Part shown: positions 33,421 to 44,867 of the stretch, piece by piece
How positions within the stretch are numbered: position 1 is the stretch's first letter
Layout: each line of letters opens with the position of its first letter
Origin: Actinernus sp. WN-2022
Taxonomy: Eukaryota > Cnidaria > Anthozoa > Actiniaria > Actinernidae
Assembly: GCA_030867875.1 (NCBI GenBank)
Contig: JAOWCC010000019.1
Span: 31,105,976-31,169,975, forward strand
Direction: 5' to 3'
Length of the DNA: 64,000 bases
Made by a program: the position numbers and the translations under genes
Notes under the pieces: generated by a model
Database searches by the model: none
What the model saw: only the letters and a program-made list of their open reading frames with translations
What the model was told of the DNA's origin: nothing

Positions 33421-33663
33421 GGGGCCGACCATTTGACTTTTGAGGGGGGGGGGGGGGGGGGGGGGGGGGGTGGGTGTTCTTGTCTGTGCTCGATTTTTTT
33501 TTCTTTAGCAGTGATGTTGCACGAATTTTTTTTTGCGAAAAAAGCGGAGCCAGAACAAAGCTTTTCCGCTTGCAGGATATTTTTTTTCGCCATCGTTGGC
33601 TTGCAGGTTATTTTTTTTCAAAAACACCCCCCCCCCCCCCTCAAAAGTCAAATGGTCGGCCCC
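33421..33663. mobile_element. Harbinger-like MITE, 243 bp, with poly-G subtermini
   Basis: TIR ggggccgaccatttgacttt with perfect inverse at the right end. TAA on both sides (33418-33420 and 33664-33666). The TIR resembles that of the 6.4-kb host (ggggtggaccatt), and both have gcacgaatttttttt-like subterminal words. Long G run inside the left TIR, C run inside the right. Confidence 0.9.
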
Positions 33664-33700
33664 TAATGGCTCTCAGCCGACCTTTATCCAATCTGAATCT

Positions 33701-33981
33701 GATCATAGTTATAAATAGAGTGGAATGGTTATGAAACCCGGCAAACTTCAAAGGGGCTAACAAAGGCGCTGCGATTTATGTTGGAAGGGGGCAAGACAAA
33801 AGATTGTGCAGGGTCATAGTTCATTAGCGTCCCCTGAACGACTGAACTATTGGCAGATTGATTAACACATTGGAATTTCTATTGTGTTTTGTGCAGGGTC
33901 ACGGTTGAAAAAAGCTAACAAAGACATATAACAAAGAAGGTCGCTGGGTTTCATAACCATTCCACTCTATTAACTATGATC
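33701..33981. mobile_element. MITE, 281 bp
   Basis: Ends gatcatagtta and tagagtggaatggttatgaa, inverted at the right. Interior includes two cagggtca segments. Inserted in the same LINE as 33421-33663. Confidence 0.8.
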
Positions 33982-36007
33982 TGATGGAGTACAGTTAACA
34001 GAGCCAGCGTCGATCGATCAGACCTTTGTTAGCAGCAAAGTTTCAATCTCTGGTCGGCGCCATTGACATCATTACTCCAGCTAGGACAAATAACAGTGAA
34101 ATTGTCTTTCGCTTTTCGAACATTTCCGAGAGCTTTGTTTTTAAACAATTAAGAGGTTTGAAAACAAACAAAGCTATTGGTTTAGACCGAATCAGCTCGA
34201 GGCTACTAAATGACTCAGCTGTGTGTATGACTCCTGACCAGTTTTAACCAAACTGTTTAATCGTTCTCTGGACTCAAGTATTTCCCCAGCCATCTGGAAA
34301 CAAGGAAAAGTTACCGCCCTGTTTAAATCCGGCGATCACTCTGATTTTAACAATTACAGGCCTATCACAATTATATTCTACCTGATGTATTAAAGTAAGA
34401 TTCTTGAAAGGGCCGTGTACATCAACAACTCTACGGCTATCTCGTAAGAGAAAATCCTCACACCTAATCAGTTTGGTTTCCGCCCGAGGTTATCTACTGA
34501 AATTGGCTTAGCACACTTCACTGACAGCATTCTACGACACATGGACAATGGCAAGGTGCAGTACTTGAGTTTTGTGACCACAACCTTTTGCTGACAAAAC
34601 TCAAGGCCATTGGTGCTTGCAGTGAAGTTGTAAATTGGTTTACCTCCTACCTTGATAACCGACACCAGATAACTGCAATAGGCGACTCTCAGTCCTCTTC
34701 GTGCTCAGTGGGAGTTGGCGTCAGTGCCACAGGAGTATTCTCGGTCCTCTCTTGTTCTTGGTTTACGTCAATGCCGACCTTCCTCTTACTGTAGATCATT
34801 GCCAAGTGACCATGCATGTACGCTGATGACACCGTGATATACTGTAGCCGTCCTTCTATCAATGACATCGAACATTGCTTAAATCATGACTTGGCAAAAT
34901 TGGCCTCTTGGTTTCGTATACATCGCCTGACTTTGAATACTTCTAAATCTAAGTTTATGTTAAACTGAAATCTTGCTCTAGCATCGATATCATTATAGAC
35001 AACGTGCCCCTCGAACGCTCTGACAATATCAAGTACCTCGGTATTATAATTAATAAGTATATGACTTCGCATGACCTGGTAGAGGCCTTATCTATTAAAG
35101 TAAACCAAAGGATTGGTCTGGCCAAGCGTATCAGGCACTTATTGCCCCTCGAGACACGCGCCTTACTTTGTATAATAGTTTAGTATGTCCACCTTTTGAC
35201 TACCGCTGATGCGATTTGGGGTGACAAATACAACTCAACCCTCATAGACGATCTTCAGATTTTGCAAAATAAGCAGCCAAGATAATTCTTGAATTTACCT
35301 GGTTAAAGTTCTTCAGCACAAGCCTTGTCAAATCTCAATTGGCCTACTCGTTCCAAACGTCGTCTTGTACATCGTCATATTTTAATATATAAGTATGTTA
35401 ATGGACTCATTGATTATGATTTTAATATCTTAAAGAACAGTGACATTCACATGTATAATACAAGAAGAAAGAACGATTTTAGACTTCCAATAATCAAGTT
35501 TAATTATGGCAAACAACGTTTATTGTACCAAGGTTTTAGTGAATGGAATACTTTAGATAATTCGTTGCGGGAAATCGAATCCCTAACTCTTTTTAAACAA
35601 AATGTCAAAAGACATGTTTTTGAATTGCCTCATAAATTTTAGCTCTAGTCACTCTATAAATGTATTTTTAGTCTAGTTTTTAACTCTAGATTATTAATGT
35701 ATTTTTATTTTTGTTTCTTATTTATGTTATGCAGGGTTCTATTGAAAAAACTCTTCGGAGACATATTCTCTGCTATAAATAACATTATTATTATTATATT
35801 ATATTATATTATGGTTGTATTCACAGGCTATAAATCTATATAGGATGTACACTGAAAAATCTCTATAGAATGTGCACTGAAAAAAAAAATCGTGCAGAGG
35901 TATCGCCTTAAAAAAAAAATTCCTGCAGAACTCACACTGCAAAAAAAATATCGTGCACAAAATGTTTTCCACCCCCCCTCCCAGGATTTCTAATGGTCCA
36001 CCCCTAA

Positions 36008-37560
36008 TATCTCAAAGCCAAGTCACTGTTTTAGACGTTGTTTCAAGCACGTGGCTTTGAAATGGCTTCTCACACATCACATATTCATGACAGGACAATT
36101 ATATAAAAATAACAACTAATTAAACAATATTAACAGGAACAAAAATCGAAAGCGAGAATTCCACCGGATTTGTATATTCATATTCAAATTTGAGTTCGCT
36201 AGCGCGACGCTGACGAATAATCAAATCACAGTTCAGTGAGATTGGGAAGGCTTCGAAACGGCCGGATGAAGAGAAGTGAAAACTAACGGAAACGATTTAG
36301 AGAGGCCTAAACGGATGAAGACTGAACCCGTTACACTGTCAAATTAACTGTGCCAAGGATTACAGAGCATTAGTGATCGCTTGGGCGTGTCGGTAAATTG
36401 GAAGAATGGACGTTTGGACGGGAATTGGACGAGAAACGTTTGGAGATTCGTATAATGGCATGACGCCGGTAGAAAGCTTATCATTTCTGGGTTATGGAAT
36501 TTTATACAAGCATTTGTAGACAAAAATGTAAGTAGACTTCTAGAAGCGTTAAAGTTTTTGTTACATGTTTCTGTTTCTTCATGATTTTTTTATGTAGTTA
36601 TTGTGGACTGTTTTAAAACTGTAATCTAGAACTAGATTGGCATATTTCCTGAATTTGGAACCGTTTTCAAACTACATGTACAGCAAATATGCAAATTAGC
36701 TATTTTAACAAATTTGCATATTTACCATTTCCAAATACAGCTCTTATGCAAATTTGTCGTACTATCTCTGGTTTTCATGTATTAACACGTGACCTGAAAC
36801 GAGACTCCTCATTGGCCGATGTGTCCTGAATATGTAATGTATGGAAGGGTTATTTTATTTCTCTTTGTTGCGCGTCCATAAAGAGCACATCAGAAAACCT
36901 AATTGCTTATCGAATGTAAAGTGATTCGTCATCAAAATTTCGAAGTTTGAAGGTATGCTAGATGAATATTCGCGCCCAAAATACCAAGTTATTCTATTCC
37001 CGTACCAATAACTCAACAACCACCTCTACCACTCCATTCCTGAAGTTCCGAAATCACAGATTACCTGGTTTGAAGTTACTTCCGTTTTGTTTATAGTAAA
37101 TATTCTCATGCACAACTAGAGCATAACTTGGTATTTTAGGCACGAAAGTTCATCTACACCTTTGGACGACATGACTCTTGCAACACTAATCCTTTAATTG
37201 TTATGGACCAGAAGCAGCGCGCAGCCCTTAAGTTCTTCTCTCCCCCCTTCCACCCCCATTCAATGTTGGGGGGAAAAAGGTGACCAAACCATTATTGAAA
37301 TGAGGGGGTGCGGGGGACGTGTTCCAACTATTCATGTCCAAAGCTGTAGTATGCCTACAAACTTCGAAATCACGTTATGTTTGGTACCCAATTAGAACAT
37401 GCAAACGACGGTATTTGCAATTCACAATGACCACTCGACTGTATACAGATGGGATGAAGTCTTGTAATGTGTGACGTCATCAAGGTACAGGGAAACATTA
37501 GAGCAGATTTCGTATGAGTAGAACAAACTACGGCACTATAATAATAATATTCCCTTCCGC
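36008..37560. other. spacer
   Basis: No coding exon recognised. 36655-36760 holds several direct and inverted tatgcaaat words. 37230-37320 is C/G rich. No named element. Confidence 0.4.
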
Positions 37561-38360
37561 TTAAAGAAGTATCTTGCTGAAGTGTTGATCCTATCCATAC
37601 TAGACTTTAATGACATTGTATTTCATCCTTTACCTGTCTATCTTGTGAAAAAGCTGCAGATGGTAATGAATGCTACTGCCAGTGTTGTGATAAATCGTTA
37701 TGCCGATGTACATTCAGTCGTAGCACTCGGCTGGCTTCCAGTTATTGAACGGAGAGAATTGCATCTTGCCAGAATTGCACGCAATTCTTTAACAAACCCA
37801 AACTGGCCGTCTTATCTCTCGCTGAAGAAGTATGAACATCAGCGTAACTTGCGCTCCAGCAGTGCTCCTCAGCTCCTCAGCTTCTAGAGAAAAGAACACT
37901 GCAGGACTCTTGTTCTGCCATTTTTAACAAGCTGCCTGCCTATATCAGAAAATCAATTAATTCTAAAAACTTTATCAAGCAAACTAGAAAATATCTAATG
38001 GCAATGGCAAAGGAACGTCTCGGGCCGTAATTTTATTGTCGCAATTCCTAGTCTCGAATGAGTACGGGTTGGGACAGACATTAATTTTATTATCGTAACT
38101 TTAAGTCTTAAATGGGTTGGGTTAAGGTGGGGTGGTGGGTAATTTTAAACTGAAATTTTATTAGCTATCTTCATTAGGGATGTCTCGTTAGAAGATTTTA
38201 TGATGATGTAAATATTATAATTTATACTTATATTTGTATAATAGTATAACTTTTTATTATTATCTATATCTACTTATTTTGTTATATCGTATTTATTTTT
38301 ATCGTCACAGATGAAGAGCCATTCATTAGAATGGATAGGCTGTGAATAAATTATTATTAT
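37560..38360 (+). pseudogene. LINE 3' fragment
   Basis: RT thumb and C-terminal segment: KKLQMVMNATASVVINRYAD, LGWLPVIERRELHLARIA, then in another frame FNKLPAYIRKSINSKNFIKQ. Ends in a gaataaattattattatttt tail. The 5' part with the RT core is absent. It differs in sequence from the other LINEs here. Confidence 0.8.
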
Positions 38361-38776
38361 TTTATTTATCCATCTTAAGTAAAAAAAGTACAATGGATTT
38401 ACAGAGTCTATTAATAAATATGGTGACTGCGTGGCAAGCGCAGGGGGGGGGGGGATGGGGAAGAAGGGAAAGAGGGGAGAGGGAATGAGGAGAGGGGAAG
38501 AGGAGGGGAGGGGAGGGGGAGGCTACGCTTACAGCTATACCAGGCTAACCCTCTTAGGACTCTTAGGCCAGGTTCAAACGTCGGACTTCTCATGTGCCGC
38601 ATCTATATGTTTGTATTAAGCCATGATCTTTATTTAGACATGGTGTGGCTCATCAGGTTACATTTCGAGTAAAAGTTAAACTAACAAATGTATAATAATT
38701 CTGTGATATAAACTACTATTAACAATATAAAACTAACAATATTGGTATATTAAAATACTACTACTAAAATACAAAA

Positions 38777-39170
38777 CAAAGGTAAAGGTATTCATTTATA
38801 TAGCGCAAATTCTATATGAATATATTCAAATGCACTTCACAAGGCTATGTTTGTGATACGGACTGCTATTGTGGCGCAATGTGCTGCCGTGCACTCAGTT
38901 TACAATCATGAGTGATTGTTAGTACCTCAGAATACCTGGCTGTTGTGTCGGGAGACAATCCGGCCCTACTCTATCTCGAAATAACACAACAGGTTCTTTC
39001 ACGTCTCCCTCGTATAGATTAGAAGAGAAAGGAGACAAAGCCAACGACTTATACGTCCCTGCCCAAGGGTCCCCAAGGTCGCGGCTGGGATTCATGAAAT
39101 CAATCAATCTTTATTTAGACATGGACCTCCCCGACCTCCCGCACTCTAAACCGTGCTCTACCAACTGAGC
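38777..39170 (-). mobile_element. tRNA-derived SINE (family C) with a LINE-tail patch inside its head
   Basis: Body as in 29053-29395. Within the head, about 39095-39122, a segment aatcaatcaatctttattta interrupts the B-box region. The same ctttatttagacatgg motif occurs at 38626-38642. Flanks on both sides share atactacta. Confidence 0.75.
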
Positions 39171-39199
39171 TAACCAGTAACTAATACTCAGTGGTACAC

Positions 39200-41110
39200 T
39201 AAAAATACTACTAGATAAAATAACTCTAATTCTATTCTAATTCTATTCCTGTTTTACATGAGCGCCGTGTAATCTACATTAATTACAATGGAGTTATTTG
39301 TGAAATCGTAGCAGTTAATTTTATTCTTGAAAGATGTTAGAGATTTTCCTCCCGTACTCACTTGGTAGGCTGTTCCATAGGGTTGCTCCACGATAGCTGA
39401 CTGAGCTGCGCTTGCAGTAATTCGTGCGTGGATATGGAACAGCAAGTTTGAAGGAATAATCTCTAACAACGTAATTCAGTAATTAGTAAAGTCATTTCGA
39501 GCTATGAATTTAGAGCAAAGATATTCGGGAGCTAGACCATTATCGATAACGATGAGCAAGCCTCTCGAGTCTTCAGATTCTTCCAGCTCAACGTTTTGAA
39601 TAATTCAGTGTTCAGCATTGGAGTCGTATGAAACGTTTAAAAGAACACGAGCATGCAGCACGGTTCTGGAGTTTTTGTAGTTTGTCATTTAGACCCTTGC
39701 TAAAAGTTCTCACACTTGATTACAATAGTCGAAGTGTAATTGGACCAATGCATTGTACACGCTTTTAATACGTTAAAAGGAACAAAGGGTCTGATACGTT
39801 TTATGGCTCCAATGCCGGAGGCAATTTTCTTAGACGTAATTTCAATGTGTTTTTTTCATTACAGGTTTCCAACAAATCTGCACGCCAAGTGATTTGGCCG
39901 TTTTGACGTGCTTGATTGCAATATTATTTATAGAAGGTATGACGGTTTGCGATAGCCGATAGCCGATAGAGTATATATCAGTGTAGTTTTTGTCTAGAAC
40001 TAATAAGCATGGACTTTGTCTTACTAATCAGTATTTAATGTCGGCTTGTTATCAATTGTTAGTATTAAGCCACTCATGAATGCATGCTAGATCAGATACA
40101 ATGTTTTGTTTAAAACATCAGTGTCTACTTGAGAAGGTATCGTCAGCATACATTCGTGGTGTAGAGTTTAAGTAATGTTTCATGTAAGAACGATAGCACC
40201 AACGCCAACGACAAAGGAATGCAGTGAGGTGTTAATTTTGTATCAGTTAAAACTCTTGATTTTATTGGTTTAAACAAAAAAATCGTTTAAACAAAATAAT
40301 CGTCCAAAAAGTAAGAGAGAAGTATTATTTTCTCTGATTTTATTAAAGTTTAATGAAATGATTACATGGTGGTTCCATATGTCGTTTATAAAGGAAATCG
40401 TTTGCGAGGAACCTTATCCAATGTGCCAGTTTCGTAGCTCAGTTTTGTGTTCGGCAATTCCTATTGGTTGGAAAAGGATTTCCTCATTAAAATGGAATGA
40501 AACAATAAAGTTTCTACGAACTTTATTTCAGAATATTCATCCCTATCGCCCAGTGTATATCTATATGGTTCATTGCCGCAGAACAATTGATTCTGCTATA
40601 GTTCTTAGCTAAATCATTACTTAAAACGCAGTTAGGGAGATTATTAATGAATAATAAAAAACGACAATGGTCCAAGTATTGTTACTGGGGAACGCCATGA
40701 GTGAGATAGCGTTTTTCTGACAAAGACCCGTTTACAAAGCATTTCTGAGAGCGCTGATTTAAATAGGATGAAAACCAATCGTTGGCTAATCATTTGATAC
40801 CGTAATACTCTAGTTTAGACAGTAAGATACTATGATTGACGGTATCAAAGGCCTTTTGAGGTCTAGAAAAACAACAGCGTTTATGATTCCCCGGTCAATA
40901 TTTAGCGCCCATTCATCAGTCGCTTCCAAGCCTTCCAGCAAAGCCGTCAAAGTGGAATGTAAACATCTGAAACAGGATTGTTTGCTTGATAAAAGCTTGT
41001 TGTCGTTGATATAAGTAAACAGCTGGTTATATACAAGCCTTTCGAAAATATTAGCGACAATTGGAATGACTGATATGGGACGATAATTATAAGGGTCAAT
41101 TTCTTATCAA
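39200..41110 (-). pseudogene. decayed LINE
   Basis: From the 5' side: NYRPISVIPIVANIFERLV and INDNKLLSSKQSCF near 41100-40980, then KAFDTVNHSILLSKLEYYGI near 40860-40800 and YLNQRSQKCFVNGSLSEKRY near 40760-40700. The C-terminus at about 39430-39320 reads RTNYCKRSSVSYRGATLWNS and continues LPSEYGRK. Frameshifts and stops between. The RT catalytic FADD or YADD motif was not found intact. Confidence 0.85.
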
Positions 41111-43562
41111 TCGGGGATACTTCCGAACACTGTAGTTCGGTTGGAAAAAACATCAGTAGCTATTGATCGATTAAACAACGACATATGAATCAATTAAGTT
41201 CGACTCGTCGTTTCGTGCGACTGGTCCAGTCAAATAAAACGATACACTGTAGTTCGACACTGATCAATTCAAACGCGGTCGAATAGCCTGCGTAGCCAAA
41301 AGCGTTTCTGTGGTTTTTCCGGGTTTTTCGCTTTTTTTGGCCGCGCGAGAGAAGGCGGATGGGCGCTTATTAGAAGGTGGGCGCTTATTACTCGGGCTGC
41401 CTGTGGCAGCACCGAGTCTTAAAATGCAAGTCGTTATTTTTAATTTAATTTTTTCATTCCGTGTAGCAAGATTTCTGCGCATGCGTTAAAGGTCAAATCC
41501 ACACCAATCAGATTGCACTGTGCTGGTCACGCAACAATCGCCAGGTTAATTTATTTACATAATTGAATACAGTAAAGCAAGATGGCGGAGGACCCGCGAG
41601 CAACTTTCTCTCTAACTTGGAGTCTCATCTCTCAAATGTAAGCCAGTTTAATGTTTTATTTAACTTCACTCGTGCGAAAGCCTTCCTACAGGCTCAGGAT
41701 ATTTCAACTGGCGCTATTGTCGGAGCCGACGGACCGCGTTTTTTACCCAGATGGCCAGTGAATTTAAAAACGACACGTACGACGACCTGAAGCCAGTGAA
41801 GGGGCCAGGATCCGGAAAGCTAAAATTTGAAGAAATAGATATTGGAATCTATAAGCCATCGGCTCGCTGTGCTGCATTTAAAACATCCGAGGAGAACATC
41901 TTATTTTGGGTGAAGGCACTTCAAGACCAATATTAGGGGGCTCTTAAAAACTGTCAGAGATTTAAATTTACCGTAAGTTGGATCAGATAGTATTGAGATC
42001 AAGTTATTTCGTTCCAGCGAGGATATTGACCTAGCGGAAACGGTACAAGCTGTCGAAGGATTTTACTTATAATCATCCACGTCTACTTAACAACAGGAAT
42101 AGTTATGTGCCAAGGCATGGGCAAAGATTGAGTTTCCCAGATAAGAAACAGAGGTCACGCGCGACATGCTTGAGAACATGAACATGTTCAACACTTTATG
42201 TTATACTAAGAAAACAAAACAAATTACAGAGCCTGCAAGTTCACAAGTCAATGAAAAACCCCAAGAGCCTGTAGTGTTGGATCAACATATCCTTGAAACT
42301 CCAAAAGCAACATACACATGAGTCAAATTCAAACCGGAAGAGACGGAATTCTTTAGATTCTTCACGAGGATTGTTAGCCTGCAATAAGAACTCTCTCGCT
42401 CAGTGCTTTAACGACCTTGATTTGTAACATGGAGGCTGACCTAACTGATATGCGTAATGAATTCTTACTCTCGTCACATCAAAACACGAATCAAGAAACC
42501 AAACTCAGTCATTTGGAACAAGATAATATATACAAGACCGAAATCAAGATGCTGTCATCACGAATATATTATTGACCTAGAAGTTGAAAATGGCGAGTTG
42601 AAAGCGGATATAATAAAGCTGAGATCCGACTTTCAAACTTTAAAAATAAAATCAAGAATACGAAAAAAAAAAAAAAGGAAAGACCAAGGTCTCCAGTGTT
42701 CCGAGACTACCCAACCTACTGAAGCTTATCAGTTTGTTCAAGAGCCATCTTTCTTACATCACAACCCGATCCCTATTCATCAGAATACATTTTCTGTGCT
42801 AAATGACGAGAGTTTACAATCACCTGACCGACAACCCACTACTAAAGAAAGGGACCATGAAGTACGGTAGTACGGTTAATTCTCGGGTTCAAAACAATGA
42901 ATATATGCCTGCTCAAATGCAGCGTGTTAAACAAATAAGTAGTGTTTAAATTAAAAGGTCAACATACGAGAAAAAGAAAACTATTAAATTACATATATAC
43001 TAGGGGAGCAGAGAATGAAAGTCACCGCGCTACCGGCCACTCCTAAAGACTGCTAAATTCAGCTAATAATTCTTCCCTTTGGTTATTACTAAGAGGATTT
43101 CAAATGAAAGTGTATTTCATCTTCAATCTCATGTGGCCCGAGTGAAAGCCCAGATGGGCTCTTGTTCGAATAAGTACGGTAAACCACCCCTTTGACCTGT
43201 ATGTCACACCACTTGACGTCGCACTTTCAGCAGCAGCCCTAGTTTCCTAGCTGCTTTTCTGTTCAGTTCTTGCATGATTGTAACACATTCTGTACGTCTC
43301 AATAAAACGTTGCAATAGTGTGGTATTGTCATTTATATAATAATGTAAAATATGAATGTTTTCTATTCGGCTGAGCGAAGCGAAAGAGAATAGAATTAAC
43401 AATAAATACCAAGTACACTTTTAGAATGAAGTAATCGATGAAGACACTCTAGAGTGTCATACTAAACGACATGAATCCTCATGTTCAAGCAGAAACAAAT
43501 CACTCGTGTGCTACTGGAAATTACAATGACTTCCTCACTGAGTAAACGTGACGAAACGTTCA
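41111..43562. other. region with degenerate ORFs of unknown origin
   Basis: 41362-41395 has GGGCGCTTATTA words. 41751-41936 (plus) opens MASEFKNDTYDDLKPVKGPG; 42430-42573 (plus) reads MEADLTDMRNEFLLSSHQNT before a stop, and 42560-42870 continues in another frame with VENGELKADIIKLRSDFQT, a coiled-coil-like stretch. This looks like a broken transposon ORF1 or gag-like protein. No zinc knuckle or catalytic domain was seen. Confidence 0.4.
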
Positions 43563-43922
43563 TGGCAGCACAGGTAGCCCAATCTCGGGATTTGTGTATT
43601 TATACGCTTACAAATATCGCTTGAATAGTTCATATTATAAATCCTTCCAAAACATGTATGTTAGACAAATAAATACACGACTTCACCCTACAATGTTTCA
43701 GTTGTGGTTATTCATACGTCTGACCTATTCTAGGGTCGTTTCCGCTGGTTTTTTTCGAACCTCTTTCCGTAGAATAACCACAACTGAAACATTGTAGGGT
43801 TAAGTCGTGTATTTATTTGTCTAACATACATGTTTTGGAAGGATTTATAATATGAACTATTCAAGCGATATTTGTAAGCGTATAAATACACAAATCACGA
43901 GATTGGGCTGCCTGTGATGGCA
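43563..43922. mobile_element. foldback element, arms about 145 bp
   Basis: Left arm 43563-43718 (gcccaatctcgggatttgtg) is mirrored by 43775-43922; about 55 bp of loop. Arms are nearly identical, indicating recent origin. An ORF spans the arm but is a by-product. Confidence 0.9.
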
Positions 43923-44743
43923 GTTGCAGCATTTACAGGGGGGAACTCAAAGAAACAAATGGAAATCTGACAAAAGTGGGAAGAGTTTAACTTTCCTGGG
44001 AAAAATGAACTCTCAGCATTAATGTGAGATTGGTTTTGGCGAATTACCATTTGTCTCTTTTTTTCCCTGTGATCATTAGTCGTCGTCTTCTGTTTTCTTG
44101 AATAAGTTTTGAAAAGAAAAGCATCCTTTGGTTCACACAGTCAGTGCCTTTTGACTTCATGCGGTGAAACATTCAGTTAGCAATAGATTCGACCCCGTTA
44201 AATTCGACGTACGTCGAATTTGATTATTTGGGTCGATCCAAATAGTTCTACGTTTGAACTTGAACTGGGCCTTATTAAATACGGAGCGCAATCTGTTTTC
44301 AATAATTCTTGGATGCTTTTTTGCATATCGTCAACTCCTGAAATTTGACGCTTGCGTTTCTCGTGACAGTTCCCTTCAAGAAAACTCGTAACCTGATGCC
44401 TCCGTCGCGCTTCCGTTCCCCTTCCCCCAAAGAAAGGGAAAAGAGAAAGAAGTATATATCTTACTTAGCCTGGTCCAGGCTCACAGATAGTAGAGAAGTG
44501 GGCGGAAGAAAATGCGAGGCGAAAAGAAAGAAGATGAAGACCTATTTGAGTGCCTGGAACAGGCCCTATCAAGTTAAACATCTAGAGTTTACACTCTTGG
44601 GCTTCCTGTGCCAAACGCTACGTGTTATACTTGTCACGCTATATCCTACTGACAAGCGCGCCATTTACCAACTTTCATGTGTACGCAGCACGAACACTGT
44701 GGACTTAAAACGATCCCATATTTGTTCAGAACTCAACTACGGC

Positions 44744-44867
44744 ATGATTAGAAGATTGAGCTATGTATGTGTCGCGGCTGTCGTATTTATAACATTCATA
44801 ATGTTATGGAATGAGTATGGAGCTGTGAAAAAGCCCTTAAAGTTCAGACGGAGAGGACGAAAGAAAG
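44744..44867 (+). CDS. sulfotransferase exon 1: signal anchor, GC donor
   Basis: ATG 44744 to AAA G, donor GCAAGT. It contains a transmembrane segment with positive residues on its N-terminal side, consistent with type II orientation. Evidence for belonging to this gene is topology, strand and phase; similarity cannot confirm this short region. Confidence 0.65.

Larger units (their letters stand above)
33180..35740 (+). pseudogene. decayed LINE, interrupted by two MITEs
   Basis: Left part 33189-33390 (KECKANYYKDLIRQNKE), then MITEs at 33421-33663 and 33701-33981, then RT from 34026: GLKTNKAIGLDRISSRLL, NNYRPI, the QFGFRPRLSTE block, a frameshifted core, YADDTVIYCSR and KYLGIIINKYM. The C-terminus 35325-35642 is open (MYNTRRKNDFRLP, GFSEWNTLDNSLREIESL). 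Many stops and frameshifts. The tail is a TATTA-rich microsatellite near 35775-35815. It is a different, older lineage than the minus-strand LINE at 31027. Confidence 0.85.
29568..36004. mobile_element. 6.4-kb TIR element with TAA duplication, host of a transposon nest
   Basis: Starts ggggtggaccattagaaatc and ends in its exact inverse. TAA flanks both sides (29565-29567 and 36005-36007), and subterminal regions share cgtgca and aattcctgca words. The GGGG start and TAA duplication match PIF/Harbinger elements. No Harbinger transposase was seen; the interior is filled with later insertions (29792-32802, 33421-33663, 33701-33981) and two LINEs. Confidence 0.75.

Noticed and set aside
33433..33734. 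Glycine- or proline-rich ORFs
   Set aside because: Produced by the G and C runs of the MITE at 33421-33663.
44345..44743. Upstream extension of the sulfotransferase exon 1 frame (133 codons)
   Set aside because: The frame is open but low in coding character, and a start at 44744 gives a normal short tail before the signal anchor. Kept only as a caveat.
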